A stretch of DNA of 11,650 nucleotides from JAJNNC01 sp038232695 (lineage in GTDB: Bacteria > Bacteroidota > Bacteroidia > Cytophagales > Cyclobacteriaceae): positions 1 to 11,650 of the forward strand of contig JBBSNI010000153.1 of assembly GCA_038232695.1 (NCBI GenBank). The letters run 5' to 3'. The position numbers were made by a program, and so were the translations under genes. The notes under the pieces were generated by a model. The model worked only from the letters and a program-made list of their open reading frames with translations, was not told the DNA's origin and made no database searches. Below are positions 5,930 through 11,650 of the stretch, in pieces (the stretch's first letter is position 1; each line of letters begins with the position of its first letter).

Positions 5930-6715
5930 TCATATCTCAATTTCTCCGGTAAGATAGGTGACCGCCTGCCCGCTGATGGCTACACGGTCTTCCAAGTACC
6001 GGCAGCGGAGAAAACCGCCCCGCCTGGAAAGCTGCCTGGCTGTAAGTTCAGAGCGACCTAACTTTTTAGCCCAATACGGGATCATAGTGGTATGAGCAGA
6101 ACCAGTTACCGGATCTTCGTCTATGCCAGACTGTGGATAAAAGCAACGGGATACGAAGTCGACAGTTTCTCCCAGCGCCGTCACGATGGTTCCTCTTGTA
6201 TCTTTCTGCTGCGCCAGCCTTCTGAAATCAGGCTGCAAACTTTCTACCTGCGCCTGCGAGTTCAGCACAACCAGAAAGTCTGTTTTGCCCCGGTAGGCTT
6301 CTTGTGGCTCTGTGCCCAATCCTTCTGTAATGGCAGCGGGCAACGCCACCGGGCGGATCGTATCTGCCGGAAAATTCAGGGTCAGCCACGAACCATCTTT
6401 TGCCACGGTCAGCACACCACTTTGGGTATGAAACCGGATTTCCTCTTCCTGATGATCGTACATATTGAACAGCACATGAGCCGTTGCCAGAGTAGCATGA
6501 CCGCACAAGTCTACCTCCATCGTGGGCGTGAACCAGCGCAGATGAAAATCATCTTTCTTGGGCACATAAAAAGCTGTTTCTGCCAGGTTGTTCTCTGCAG
6601 CGATAGCCTTCATCTGTGCATCAGGCAGCCAGCTTTCCAAAGGACATATAGCGGCAGGATTTCCACTGAAAAGCGTATCTGTAAAGGCATCTACCTGGTA
6701 AAGCTTAAGTCTCAT
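5930..6715 (-). CDS. PhzF-family isomerase (phenazine-biosynthesis-like)
   Basis: This 261-residue protein has the two-lobed diaminopimelate-epimerase-like fold of the PhzF family. Characteristic stretches are VDAFTDTLFSGNPAA (8-22), NLAETAF (43-49) with the catalytic Glu46, CGHATLATAH (71-80), and DEDPVTGSAH (199-208) at the start of the second lobe. PhzF itself isomerises dihydro-hydroxyanthranilate in phenazine synthesis. No other phenazine genes are present, so this is one of the many stand-alone homologues whose substrate is unknown. The start codon at 6713-6715 fits the family start (MxLxLYQVDAF). It lies 70 bp upstream of the TIM-barrel gene on the same strand; a shared transcript is possible, but a shared pathway is not evident. 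Confidence 0.92.
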   Translation of the reverse strand: MRLKLYQVDAFTDTLFSGNPAAICPLESWLPDAQMKAIAAENNLAETAFYVPKKDDFHLRWFTPTMEVDLCGHATLATAHVLFNMYDHQEEEIRFHTQSGVLTVAKDGSWLTLNFPADTIRPVALPAAITEGLGTEPQEAYRGKTDFLVVLNSQAQVESLQPDFRRLAQQKDTRGTIVTALGETVDFVSRCFYPQSGIDEDPVTGSAHTTMIPYWAKKLGRSELTARQLSRRGGFLRCRYLEDRVAISGQAVTYLTGEIEI

Positions 6716-7043
6716 GAGTTTTAAAAGTTGATATTCAGGTATAAAGAGATCGAGGGCTGTAATATACGTTTATATCGTTATGCCCTGAAGAATTAAACAT
6801 TTTAATAATTCAAGATGATATTACTTTGTGAGGTATACACTAAAGGGTAAAGCACTTGATAAAAATTAGCCCCGCAAATATCTTTTATAAAGCTAAAAAC
6901 CGAACCTTTACCTGTTTTTATAGTGTTCATAAGTTGCATAAAATAAAGGAAGAAGGGTGCTATTTATAACACTTCTAAATTAGATCATACGCTTTATCAT
7001 TTGCCTTTTTGCTTTTAATTTTGCACACTGATTTGACCGCATC
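6716..7043. other. 328 bp AT-rich intergenic region between divergent phzF-like gene and hemA
   Basis: No credible coding sequence is seen on either strand. The right end holds the hemA promoter candidate. A weak nested inverted repeat is present: GGTAAAG (6846-6852) pairs with CTTTACC (6906-6912) around TTAGC (6866-6870) with GCTAA (6892-6896), and TGTTTTTA follows. AGTGTT (6922-6927) can also pair with AACACT further right. None of these is strong enough to call an RNA gene or a riboswitch. No tRNA-like fold was seen. Confidence 0.6.
7016..7023 (+). promoter_or_regulatory. Candidate Bacteroidota -7 promoter element for hemA
   Basis: TAATTTTG matches TAnnTTTG and is followed by C, as in many Bacteroidota promoters. 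It lies 20 bp before the hemA ATG, implying a leader of roughly 13 bases. TTTG at 7000-7003 is too close to serve as the usual -33 box. The region around 6993-6999 (TTTATCA) has the right spacing but matches poorly. Confidence 0.5.
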
Positions 7044-8327
7044 ATGCATCGCCACTTTAAATCCATATCGTTAACCTACAAGAACAGTCCCCTGGAGATC
7101 AGGGAACGGGTAGCCCTTAACGAAGAGGAGACGATCCGGCTTCTCCGTCAGATCAGCGCCTACACCGAAGCGCAGGATGTACTGGTACTTTCTACCTGTA
7201 ACCGCACCGAAGTCTATTATGCCGCCAGGCAAGTGCTGGATGAAGAGATCATCAAACTGATTGGCATCATCAAGGGTTTTGCGGAGGTTGAGTTGCTCAA
7301 AACACATTTCACGGCCCTTCATGACCACCAGGAGGCGATGCGCCATCTTTTTTATGTAGCTATGGGGCTGGAAGCGCAGGTCGTGGGCGACATGCAGATC
7401 ACCAACCAGGTAAAACGCGCCTACCAGGCATCGGCCAACGAAGATATGGCAGGACCTTTCCTACATCGACTGATGCATACCATCTTTTTTACCAATAAGC
7501 GCGTCGTTCAGGAGACAGCTTTCCGCGATGGGGCGGCCTCCGTCTCTTATGCAGCTACAGAATTGGTCAAAGACCTGGTGGCAGAGCTTACCCACCCAAA
7601 AATCCTGATGGTTGGCTTAGGAGAAATCGGTGCCGATGTCTGCAAAAACCTGGGAGAGTCTGCCGAAAAAAACAGGTTCGAAAAAATAACCGTAGTTAAC
7701 CGGACGCTGGAAAAGGCAGAAACCATAGCGGTTACCTACGGCTTCCGGACTTTACCCTTTGAGAGCGTAGACGACGCCATCAGAGAAGCCGATGTTATTA
7801 TTTCTTCTGTGGTTAGGCCGCAACCCTTGATTACCAAAAACATGGTCGCGCAGACCGGTTTGCTTCGCTATCAGTATTTTATCGACTTATCTGTTCCCAG
7901 AAGTGTAGAGGCATCCGTAGAAGATATTCCCGGCGCGTTGGTCTATCATATCGACGATATTAAGAGTAAGGCAAATGAAGCCTTGCAAAAGCGACTGGAT
8001 GCGATTCCCGCTGTCAAAAACATCATCGCCGAATCGCTGGATGATATGAAGGAATGGGGACAGGAAATGGCCGTTTCGCCTACTATCCACCGCCTCAAAA
8101 ATGCGTTGGAGCAAATCCGCCAGGAAGAAATGGCGCGCCACCTCAAAAAGCTGAACGAGAAGGAAGCCAAGTACCTGGAGAAAATTACCCGGGGCATGAT
8201 GCAGAAGATCATCAAGTTGCCTGTCCTCCAACTCAAAGCAGCCTGCAAGCGGGGCGAAGCCGAAACCCTTATCGACGTCCTCAACGATCTTTTTAACCTG
8301 GAAAAGCAGCCCACCCAAAAACCCTAA
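7044..8327 (+). CDS. hemA: Glutamyl-tRNA reductase
   Basis: The enzyme reduces glutamyl-tRNA(Glu) with NADPH to glutamate-1-semialdehyde, the first committed step of C5-pathway tetrapyrrole synthesis. The protein is 427 residues, normal for the family. The catalytic domain contains LSTCNRTEVY (49-58) with nucleophile Cys52. The block around RHLFYVAMGLEAQVVGDMQI (100-119) is conserved, with Asp116 where many other phyla have Glu. An NADPH-binding Rossmann domain follows, with MVGLGEIG at 189-196 and VVNRT at 217-221. The C-terminal helical spine and dimerisation domain runs from about 305 to 420. ATG at 7044 fits the family start. No other hem genes are adjacent. Its stop codon overlaps the stop of the convergent hydrolase gene, and no terminator is visible between them, so read-through would give antisense RNA. 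Confidence 0.98.
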   Translation: MHRHFKSISLTYKNSPLEIRERVALNEEETIRLLRQISAYTEAQDVLVLSTCNRTEVYYAARQVLDEEIIKLIGIIKGFAEVELLKTHFTALHDHQEAMRHLFYVAMGLEAQVVGDMQITNQVKRAYQASANEDMAGPFLHRLMHTIFFTNKRVVQETAFRDGAASVSYAATELVKDLVAELTHPKILMVGLGEIGADVCKNLGESAEKNRFEKITVVNRTLEKAETIAVTYGFRTLPFESVDDAIREADVIISSVVRPQPLITKNMVAQTGLLRYQYFIDLSVPRSVEASVEDIPGALVYHIDDIKSKANEALQKRLDAIPAVKNIIAESLDDMKEWGQEMAVSPTIHRLKNALEQIRQEEMARHLKKLNEKEAKYLEKITRGMMQKIIKLPVLQLKAACKRGEAETLIDVLNDLFNLEKQPTQKP

Positions 8328-9130
8328 TCCAAATATTTTTTGATAGCCTCTTTGATCAGACCGGGGCTTCGCCAGGGCAGCAGATGCCCCAGTTCCGGCG
8401 CAATGATCATTTCCACCGGCGCGTTGCTGATTTGCTTTTGAATAAAATCAGCATTTCCTACCGGAGCGATCTTGTCTTTTTTTCCATGAATCACGGTAGC
8501 AGGAGCTCGTATGTTTTTCCATAAGGGCAGCATTCTGTTGAGTTGCGCCACGTGCCCTAACTTTTCTTCATTGGTCACCCGCAGGCAGGTAGGCACCAGC
8601 TTTTTTAGTAAAAACCAATCGGCTGGATACGAAATACCAAATATCTTTTCCAGGCGCGGGTCAGCGGCAGGCGCAGCCATTACCAGCGCGCCTACCTCTG
8701 CGGGATAGTCCATCGCCATACGGGCTACGATGGTGCCTCCGTAAGAATGCCCTGCCAGGATAGGCAGCCGCCCAGCCTGTGTTTTGTGCAGCAAAGGGCG
8801 CAGCATGGCTGCCTGCTGTTCCAGGGAAACCACGGTATTGCCAAAACCTGAATAGCCATAACCAGGACGGTCTACTGAGATCATATGCGCCTTGCCCAGC
8901 AGTTCTTCGTCGCACATGAAATGAAGGAAGGCATTAGAAGAGCCGGGTGCGCCATGGACAAATATTACCAATGGCTTGGTATGATCACCGGTTTCCAAGT
9001 AGCGGATCCAATAGTTTGAAACCTTGTAATATCCGATACTGCAACGCACCTGCTTTTGGTGGAAATACCGGGCAATCGCCTGGTTGTCTTTTCTGTAGCC
9101 GAAGCAGCCTTGCAGATAGTGTAAGATCAT
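8324..9130 (-). CDS. Alpha/beta hydrolase
   Basis: This 268-residue protein has the alpha/beta hydrolase fold. FVHGAPGSSNAF (57-68) carries the oxyanion-hole HG, and DRPGYGYSG (87-95) is the conserved strand-4 region. The nucleophile elbow AGHSYGG (126-132) gives Ser129, HGKKDKIAP (215-223) provides the acid Asp219, and ELGHLLPW (246-253) supplies His249. The triad is therefore complete and the enzyme should be active on an ester, lactone or similar bond, with the substrate unknown. No signal peptide is evident. Its ATG overlaps the upstream gene's stop as ATGA (9127-9130), so the two are likely translationally coupled. Its stop codon shares bases with the stop of convergent hemA. Confidence 0.92.
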   Translation of the reverse strand: MILHYLQGCFGYRKDNQAIARYFHQKQVRCSIGYYKVSNYWIRYLETGDHTKPLVIFVHGAPGSSNAFLHFMCDEELLGKAHMISVDRPGYGYSGFGNTVVSLEQQAAMLRPLLHKTQAGRLPILAGHSYGGTIVARMAMDYPAEVGALVMAAPAADPRLEKIFGISYPADWFLLKKLVPTCLRVTNEEKLGHVAQLNRMLPLWKNIRAPATVIHGKKDKIAPVGNADFIQKQISNAPVEMIIAPELGHLLPWRSPGLIKEAIKKYLD

Positions 9131-9954
9131 GCCTTGATAGATTGTAAAGGGTCGGGATGCAGAAACCGGTAGCCAAGCTGTTTTTTTAGCTGGCTGCTGT
9201 TGACAATTTTAAAAGCTTCTTGCTCTTCTCCAAACTGCGGCGCTTCCCACCCAAAAGCTTGTGCCGCCAAGGGATAGAAATCTTTTTTGGCAGGATGCTG
9301 ATCTGCGCAGGCATTGAAAACTGCTCCCCAGACTTCTTGCGCTACCACCTGGCTGATGATCTGTATGCAATCGTCCAGATGGATCAGGTTGACGCCTGCT
9401 TCGCCTGTATTTGGCAGTGTTTTGCCCGCCAGAAACCTGCCCGGATTCCTGTCTGGTCCGTACAGCCCGCAGAAGCGCAGTATCGTTGTTTGAAATTGTT
9501 GGTTTTGCAGAAATATAGCCTCTGCCCGGAGCAGGGCTTTGCCGCTAGGCTTGACAGGATGCCGGGCATCTTTTTCCGTCACTTCCCGGTTGAGGTCAGG
9601 ATATACGGAAGTGGAGCTAATAAACAATACTTTTTTGACAGGTGTATTTTTTAGGGTGGCTGCCAGCGATTGCATTTGTGCCGGATAAAAGCTTTCCACA
9701 TCCGGGCGGCGGGCAGGCGGCACATTGACCAGCAGTATTTCGCTGTCAAAAAAGGCAGCTTGGTGGTCGGCATTGATCTGTGGGTTTAACTGAATCAGAT
9801 AAGGCGCAATGTTGTTGTCTTGTAGCAAAGCAAGTTTTTCGGCATGGGTAGTAGACCCTTTCACCTGAAAGCCAAGCTGTAGAAAATGCCTGGCCAGCGG
9901 TAGCCCTAACCAGCCGCATCCCAGGATGCTGATTGTTTTTTGAGAATAAATCAT
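9127..9954 (-). CDS. YeeZ-like NAD(P)-binding protein (atypical extended SDR / epimerase family)
   Basis: This 275-residue protein opens with a Rossmann nucleotide-binding strand, ISILGCGWLGLPLA (8-21), then continues with LLVNVPPARR (74-83), FISSTSVYPD (111-120) and LRFCGLYGPDRNPGRFLAG (159-177). The block VNLIHLDDCIQII (188-200) is typical of nucleotide-sugar-epimerase relatives. The classical SDR Tyr-xxx-Lys pair is not obvious: the matching segment reads SGKALLRAE (137-145), with Ser where Tyr is expected, as in the YeeZ group. A redox or epimerase role is therefore uncertain. I chose the ATG at 9952-9954; an in-frame start at 9975 adds seven unconserved residues and would overlap the divergent DUF2797 gene. 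It heads a two-gene unit with the hydrolase through an ATGA overlap. Confidence 0.82.
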   Translation of the reverse strand: MIYSQKTISILGCGWLGLPLARHFLQLGFQVKGSTTHAEKLALLQDNNIAPYLIQLNPQINADHQAAFFDSEILLVNVPPARRPDVESFYPAQMQSLAATLKNTPVKKVLFISSTSVYPDLNREVTEKDARHPVKPSGKALLRAEAIFLQNQQFQTTILRFCGLYGPDRNPGRFLAGKTLPNTGEAGVNLIHLDDCIQIISQVVAQEVWGAVFNACADQHPAKKDFYPLAAQAFGWEAPQFGEEQEAFKIVNSSQLKKQLGYRFLHPDPLQSIKA

Positions 9955-9968
9955 AGATACCAATAAAT

Positions 9969-10772
9969 ATGACAACTTACGAAGGAAATTTGTTAAAAAT
10001 GAAAACTCAACTGGCTACGCCGGTGCAATATACGCTGACGCTTCACGACGTGCCGGTAGACATGAACAAGCTGGTAGGCAATACCATTCATATCTGGTTT
10101 GATGGCCTTATTAACTGCATTGCCTGCGGCAGGGTAACCAAAAAATCCTACGGGCAGGGCTTTTGCTACCCTTGTTTTATCAAATCGCCGCAAAATGCCG
10201 AATGTATCATCCGCCCCGAACTGTGCCGGGCGCATCTGGGCGAAGGCCGGGATGTCGCCTGGGAAAAGGCACACCATATGCAGCCACACATTGTCTACCT
10301 GGCTTTGACCGACGCTGTGAAGGTAGGCGTCACCCGGCAAACACAGGTGCCTACCCGCTGGATAGATCAGGGCGCCTGGAAAGCCATTCCGGTCGTAGAA
10401 GTGCCGTATCGATACCTGGCAGGCAAAGCTGAAGTAGCCATGAAAAGCTATTATACCGATAAAACTAACTGGCGCAATATGCTACGCAACCAAATAGCAG
10501 ACGGCGTTGACCTGCATGAGTACAGCCTCAGCCTGGAAGAGAAATTACCGGAAGACCTCAAAGAATACTTTTGCGGCGGCTGCGAGATCACGGAGATCAT
10601 TTATCCTGTAACACATTATCCTGACAAGGTAAAAAGCCTTAGCCTGGACAAAAACCCGCACATCAGCGGCGTACTTACCGGCATCCGCGGACAATACCTG
10701 ATGTTTGCCGATGGCGCGGTGCTGAATGTGAGAAACCACAGCGGTTATTATGTGGAGCTAAGTGTCGGCTGA
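9969..10772 (+). CDS. DUF2797 protein with Cys-rich zinc module and GIY-YIG-like core
   Basis: This 267-residue protein matches the DUF2797 family, whose function is not established. The N-terminal part has CIAC (50-53) and CYPC (66-69), then Cys79 and Cys86, consistent with one or more zinc sites; another CGGC pair lies at 202-205. The middle reads HIVYLALTDAVKVGVTR (107-123), then TRWIDQGA (129-136) and AGKAEVAMKSYY (151-162). This spacing of VYL, KVG, an Arg (130) and a Glu (155) resembles the GIY-YIG nuclease core, closest in style to T5orf172/MUG113-type versions. I infer a nucleic-acid-related role, but catalysis is unproven. The ATG at 9969 fits a family-like start (YEGNLLKM), with ATG at 9999 as the alternative. 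It starts 14 bp from the divergent YeeZ-like gene and overlaps the convergent methyltransferase gene by 15 bp. Confidence 0.87.
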   Translation: MTTYEGNLLKMKTQLATPVQYTLTLHDVPVDMNKLVGNTIHIWFDGLINCIACGRVTKKSYGQGFCYPCFIKSPQNAECIIRPELCRAHLGEGRDVAWEKAHHMQPHIVYLALTDAVKVGVTRQTQVPTRWIDQGAWKAIPVVEVPYRYLAGKAEVAMKSYYTDKTNWRNMLRNQIADGVDLHEYSLSLEEKLPEDLKEYFCGGCEITEIIYPVTHYPDKVKSLSLDKNPHISGVLTGIRGQYLMFADGAVLNVRNHSGYYVELSVG

Positions 10773-11650
10773 TGTTGCTTTGTGGCAGATCAATATTACC
10801 TTTTGCTCCCGGCAATCGGTGGCAGCAAAAAGATATACGTCCCCGCCCTCCCGGATATTCAGTTTTTTTCGTACTTCCGCTACCGACGCCGGAAAGTTTC
10901 TGACTGTGATGTTAGCTTTGCCTTCCAGTAAGTAGGCGTGTACCTGTTTTTTTTGATAAGCGACCACCGCTTCGCACCGGAAAATCCTGCCCGGAAAACC
11001 AGCTACAAGCTGATCTGACGTATAAAGGTGAGTGTTAGGATGAAGCTTATACAAACCAAATGTTTGAGCTACCGAATGGAAAGCGCCTGCTTTCATCATA
11101 GCAGCATGGGGTTCGTAGATGTAGCGTAAAGGTTCGCTATAAGTTACAGCCATTTCTGCTTCCCGGCTTTTGGTAAAACCAAACTTCTGATCTTCCTCTT
11201 TTTGCAGATGCATGGCAATGATCTCCGGTTCGGGTAGAGGTTCTTTTTGCAACAGGTATAGCACTTCTTTGCACTCATTATTCACAGCTACCACATACAC
11301 CTGCACTACATACAGCAGTTGCCGGATAGCCGCGTCAATATCCAGCATAGGCGAGGTTTTGATCAGGACGGTATGCGCTTTCGCCATCAGGGTATCCACC
11401 AACAGGGTTACATCAGGGGTGCCTTCCTGCAACCGGAAGACTTTACCGGCATGTTGATCTCTGCGGGCAGGGTCTATATAGATGCAATCTACGGGGGATG
11501 ACAGGCTTTGCAGAAAATCTTCAGCTTGTGCTGTGTGCGTGGTAATGTTTTTAGCGCCCAATACCTGAAAGTTGTGTTGAGCAAGCCGTGCTAAGTCTGC
11601 CTGTTTTTCTACATACTCTACCTGTTTGAAAGATTGGCCTAAATAGTAAG
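10758..11650 (-). CDS. PG_1098-like class I SAM methyltransferase with THUMP-like domain (5' part outside window)
   Basis: The reading frame stays open to the right edge, giving 296 residues without the true N-terminus; the family is usually near 400. The visible part starts within the methyltransferase fold. VEYVEKQADLARLAQHNF (about 11567-11620) fits the SAM-ribose acidic strand and following helix, and IYIDPARRD (about 11457-11483) is the motif IV equivalent. KTSPMLDID follows further down. The last ~50 residues (ITVRNFPASVAEVRKKLNI onwards) resemble the THUMP-like C-terminal domain found with this family in Bacteroidota, exemplified by Porphyromonas PG_1098. RNA methylation is likely, though the target is unknown. 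An apparent TTG start at 11561 should be ignored, because conserved sequence continues upstream. The 3' end overlaps the convergent DUF2797 gene by 15 bp. Confidence 0.85.
   Translation of the reverse strand, partial: YYLGQSFKQVEYVEKQADLARLAQHNFQVLGAKNITTHTAQAEDFLQSLSSPVDCIYIDPARRDQHAGKVFRLQEGTPDVTLLVDTLMAKAHTVLIKTSPMLDIDAAIRQLLYVVQVYVVAVNNECKEVLYLLQKEPLPEPEIIAMHLQKEEDQKFGFTKSREAEMAVTYSEPLRYIYEPHAAMMKAGAFHSVAQTFGLYKLHPNTHLYTSDQLVAGFPGRIFRCEAVVAYQKKQVHAYLLEGKANITVRNFPASVAEVRKKLNIREGGDVYLFAATDCREQKVILICHKATSADT

Noticed and set aside
5930..6715. A phenazine biosynthesis cluster around the PhzF-like gene
   Set aside because: No other phz gene is present. Stand-alone PhzF homologues are common and unrelated to phenazines.
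6092..6724. 210-residue plus-strand frame opposite the PhzF-like gene
   Set aside because: The minus-strand frame contains all PhzF signature blocks. The plus-strand frame has no recognisable family pattern.
7887..8318. Minus-strand frames opposite the 3' part of hemA
   Set aside because: They are antisense shadows of the helical C-terminal domain of glutamyl-tRNA reductase, with no motif of their own.
11559..11561. TTG start giving a 267-residue methyltransferase
   Set aside because: The same frame continues upstream to the window edge with sequence that fits the SAM-binding acidic strand and helix, so the gene is simply cut by the window.

Overview
The window looks like ordinary chromosomal DNA from a member of the phylum Bacteroidota, probably in the Cytophagales or Chitinophagales range. 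The genus cannot be told. The reasons are: start codons preceded by A/T-rich stretches without a clear Shine-Dalgarno sequence; promoter elements matching the Bacteroidota TAnnTTTG -7 box ahead of ndk and hemA; and families with a strong Bacteroidota flavour, namely a PG_1098-type THUMP-like methyltransferase, a DUF2797 protein, a 'TIM barrel with signal peptide' protein and a BioF-like enzyme beside a dipeptide epimerase. I see no tRNA, rRNA, CRISPR array, insertion sequence or phage gene.

Layout. (1) 1-1197, minus strand: a BioF-like PLP enzyme whose 3' end runs into a degenerate GGAAG-type repeat cluster (8-150), so its last ~24 residues are repeat-encoded. (2) 1389-2465, minus: an L-Ala-D/L-Glu-type dipeptide epimerase with a complete active site. 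(3) 2525-2944, plus: ndk, divergent from the epimerase across 59 bp, followed by a long hairpin plus T-tract (2999-3054). (4) 3076-4654, plus: two adjacent YsnF/AvaK (DUF2382) stress-type proteins. The second adds a YflT-like N-terminal domain and an Asp/Arg-repeat tail, and is followed by a strong, probably bidirectional terminator (4678-4712). (5) 4789-6715, minus: an exported xylose-isomerase-like TIM-barrel protein and a PhzF-family isomerase. (6) 6716-7043: a 328 bp A/T-rich gap holding the hemA promoter. (7) 7044-8327, plus: hemA, glutamyl-tRNA reductase. (8) 8324-9954, minus: an alpha/beta hydrolase and a YeeZ-like NAD(P)-binding protein, overlapping by ATGA and so probably translationally coupled. 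(9) 9969-10772, plus: a DUF2797 protein with a Cys-rich zinc module and a GIY-YIG-like core. (10) 10758-11650, minus: the C-terminal three quarters of a PG_1098-like methyltransferase, cut by the window edge.

Most genes are housekeeping or metabolic: murein peptide recycling, NTP balance, haem synthesis, RNA modification. The less characterised parts are the YsnF pair with its mixed-charge tail, the repeat-extended BioF-like enzyme next to the epimerase, and the DUF2797 zinc/GIY-YIG-like protein convergent with an RNA-methyltransferase-like gene. I did not find a convincing new multi-gene system.
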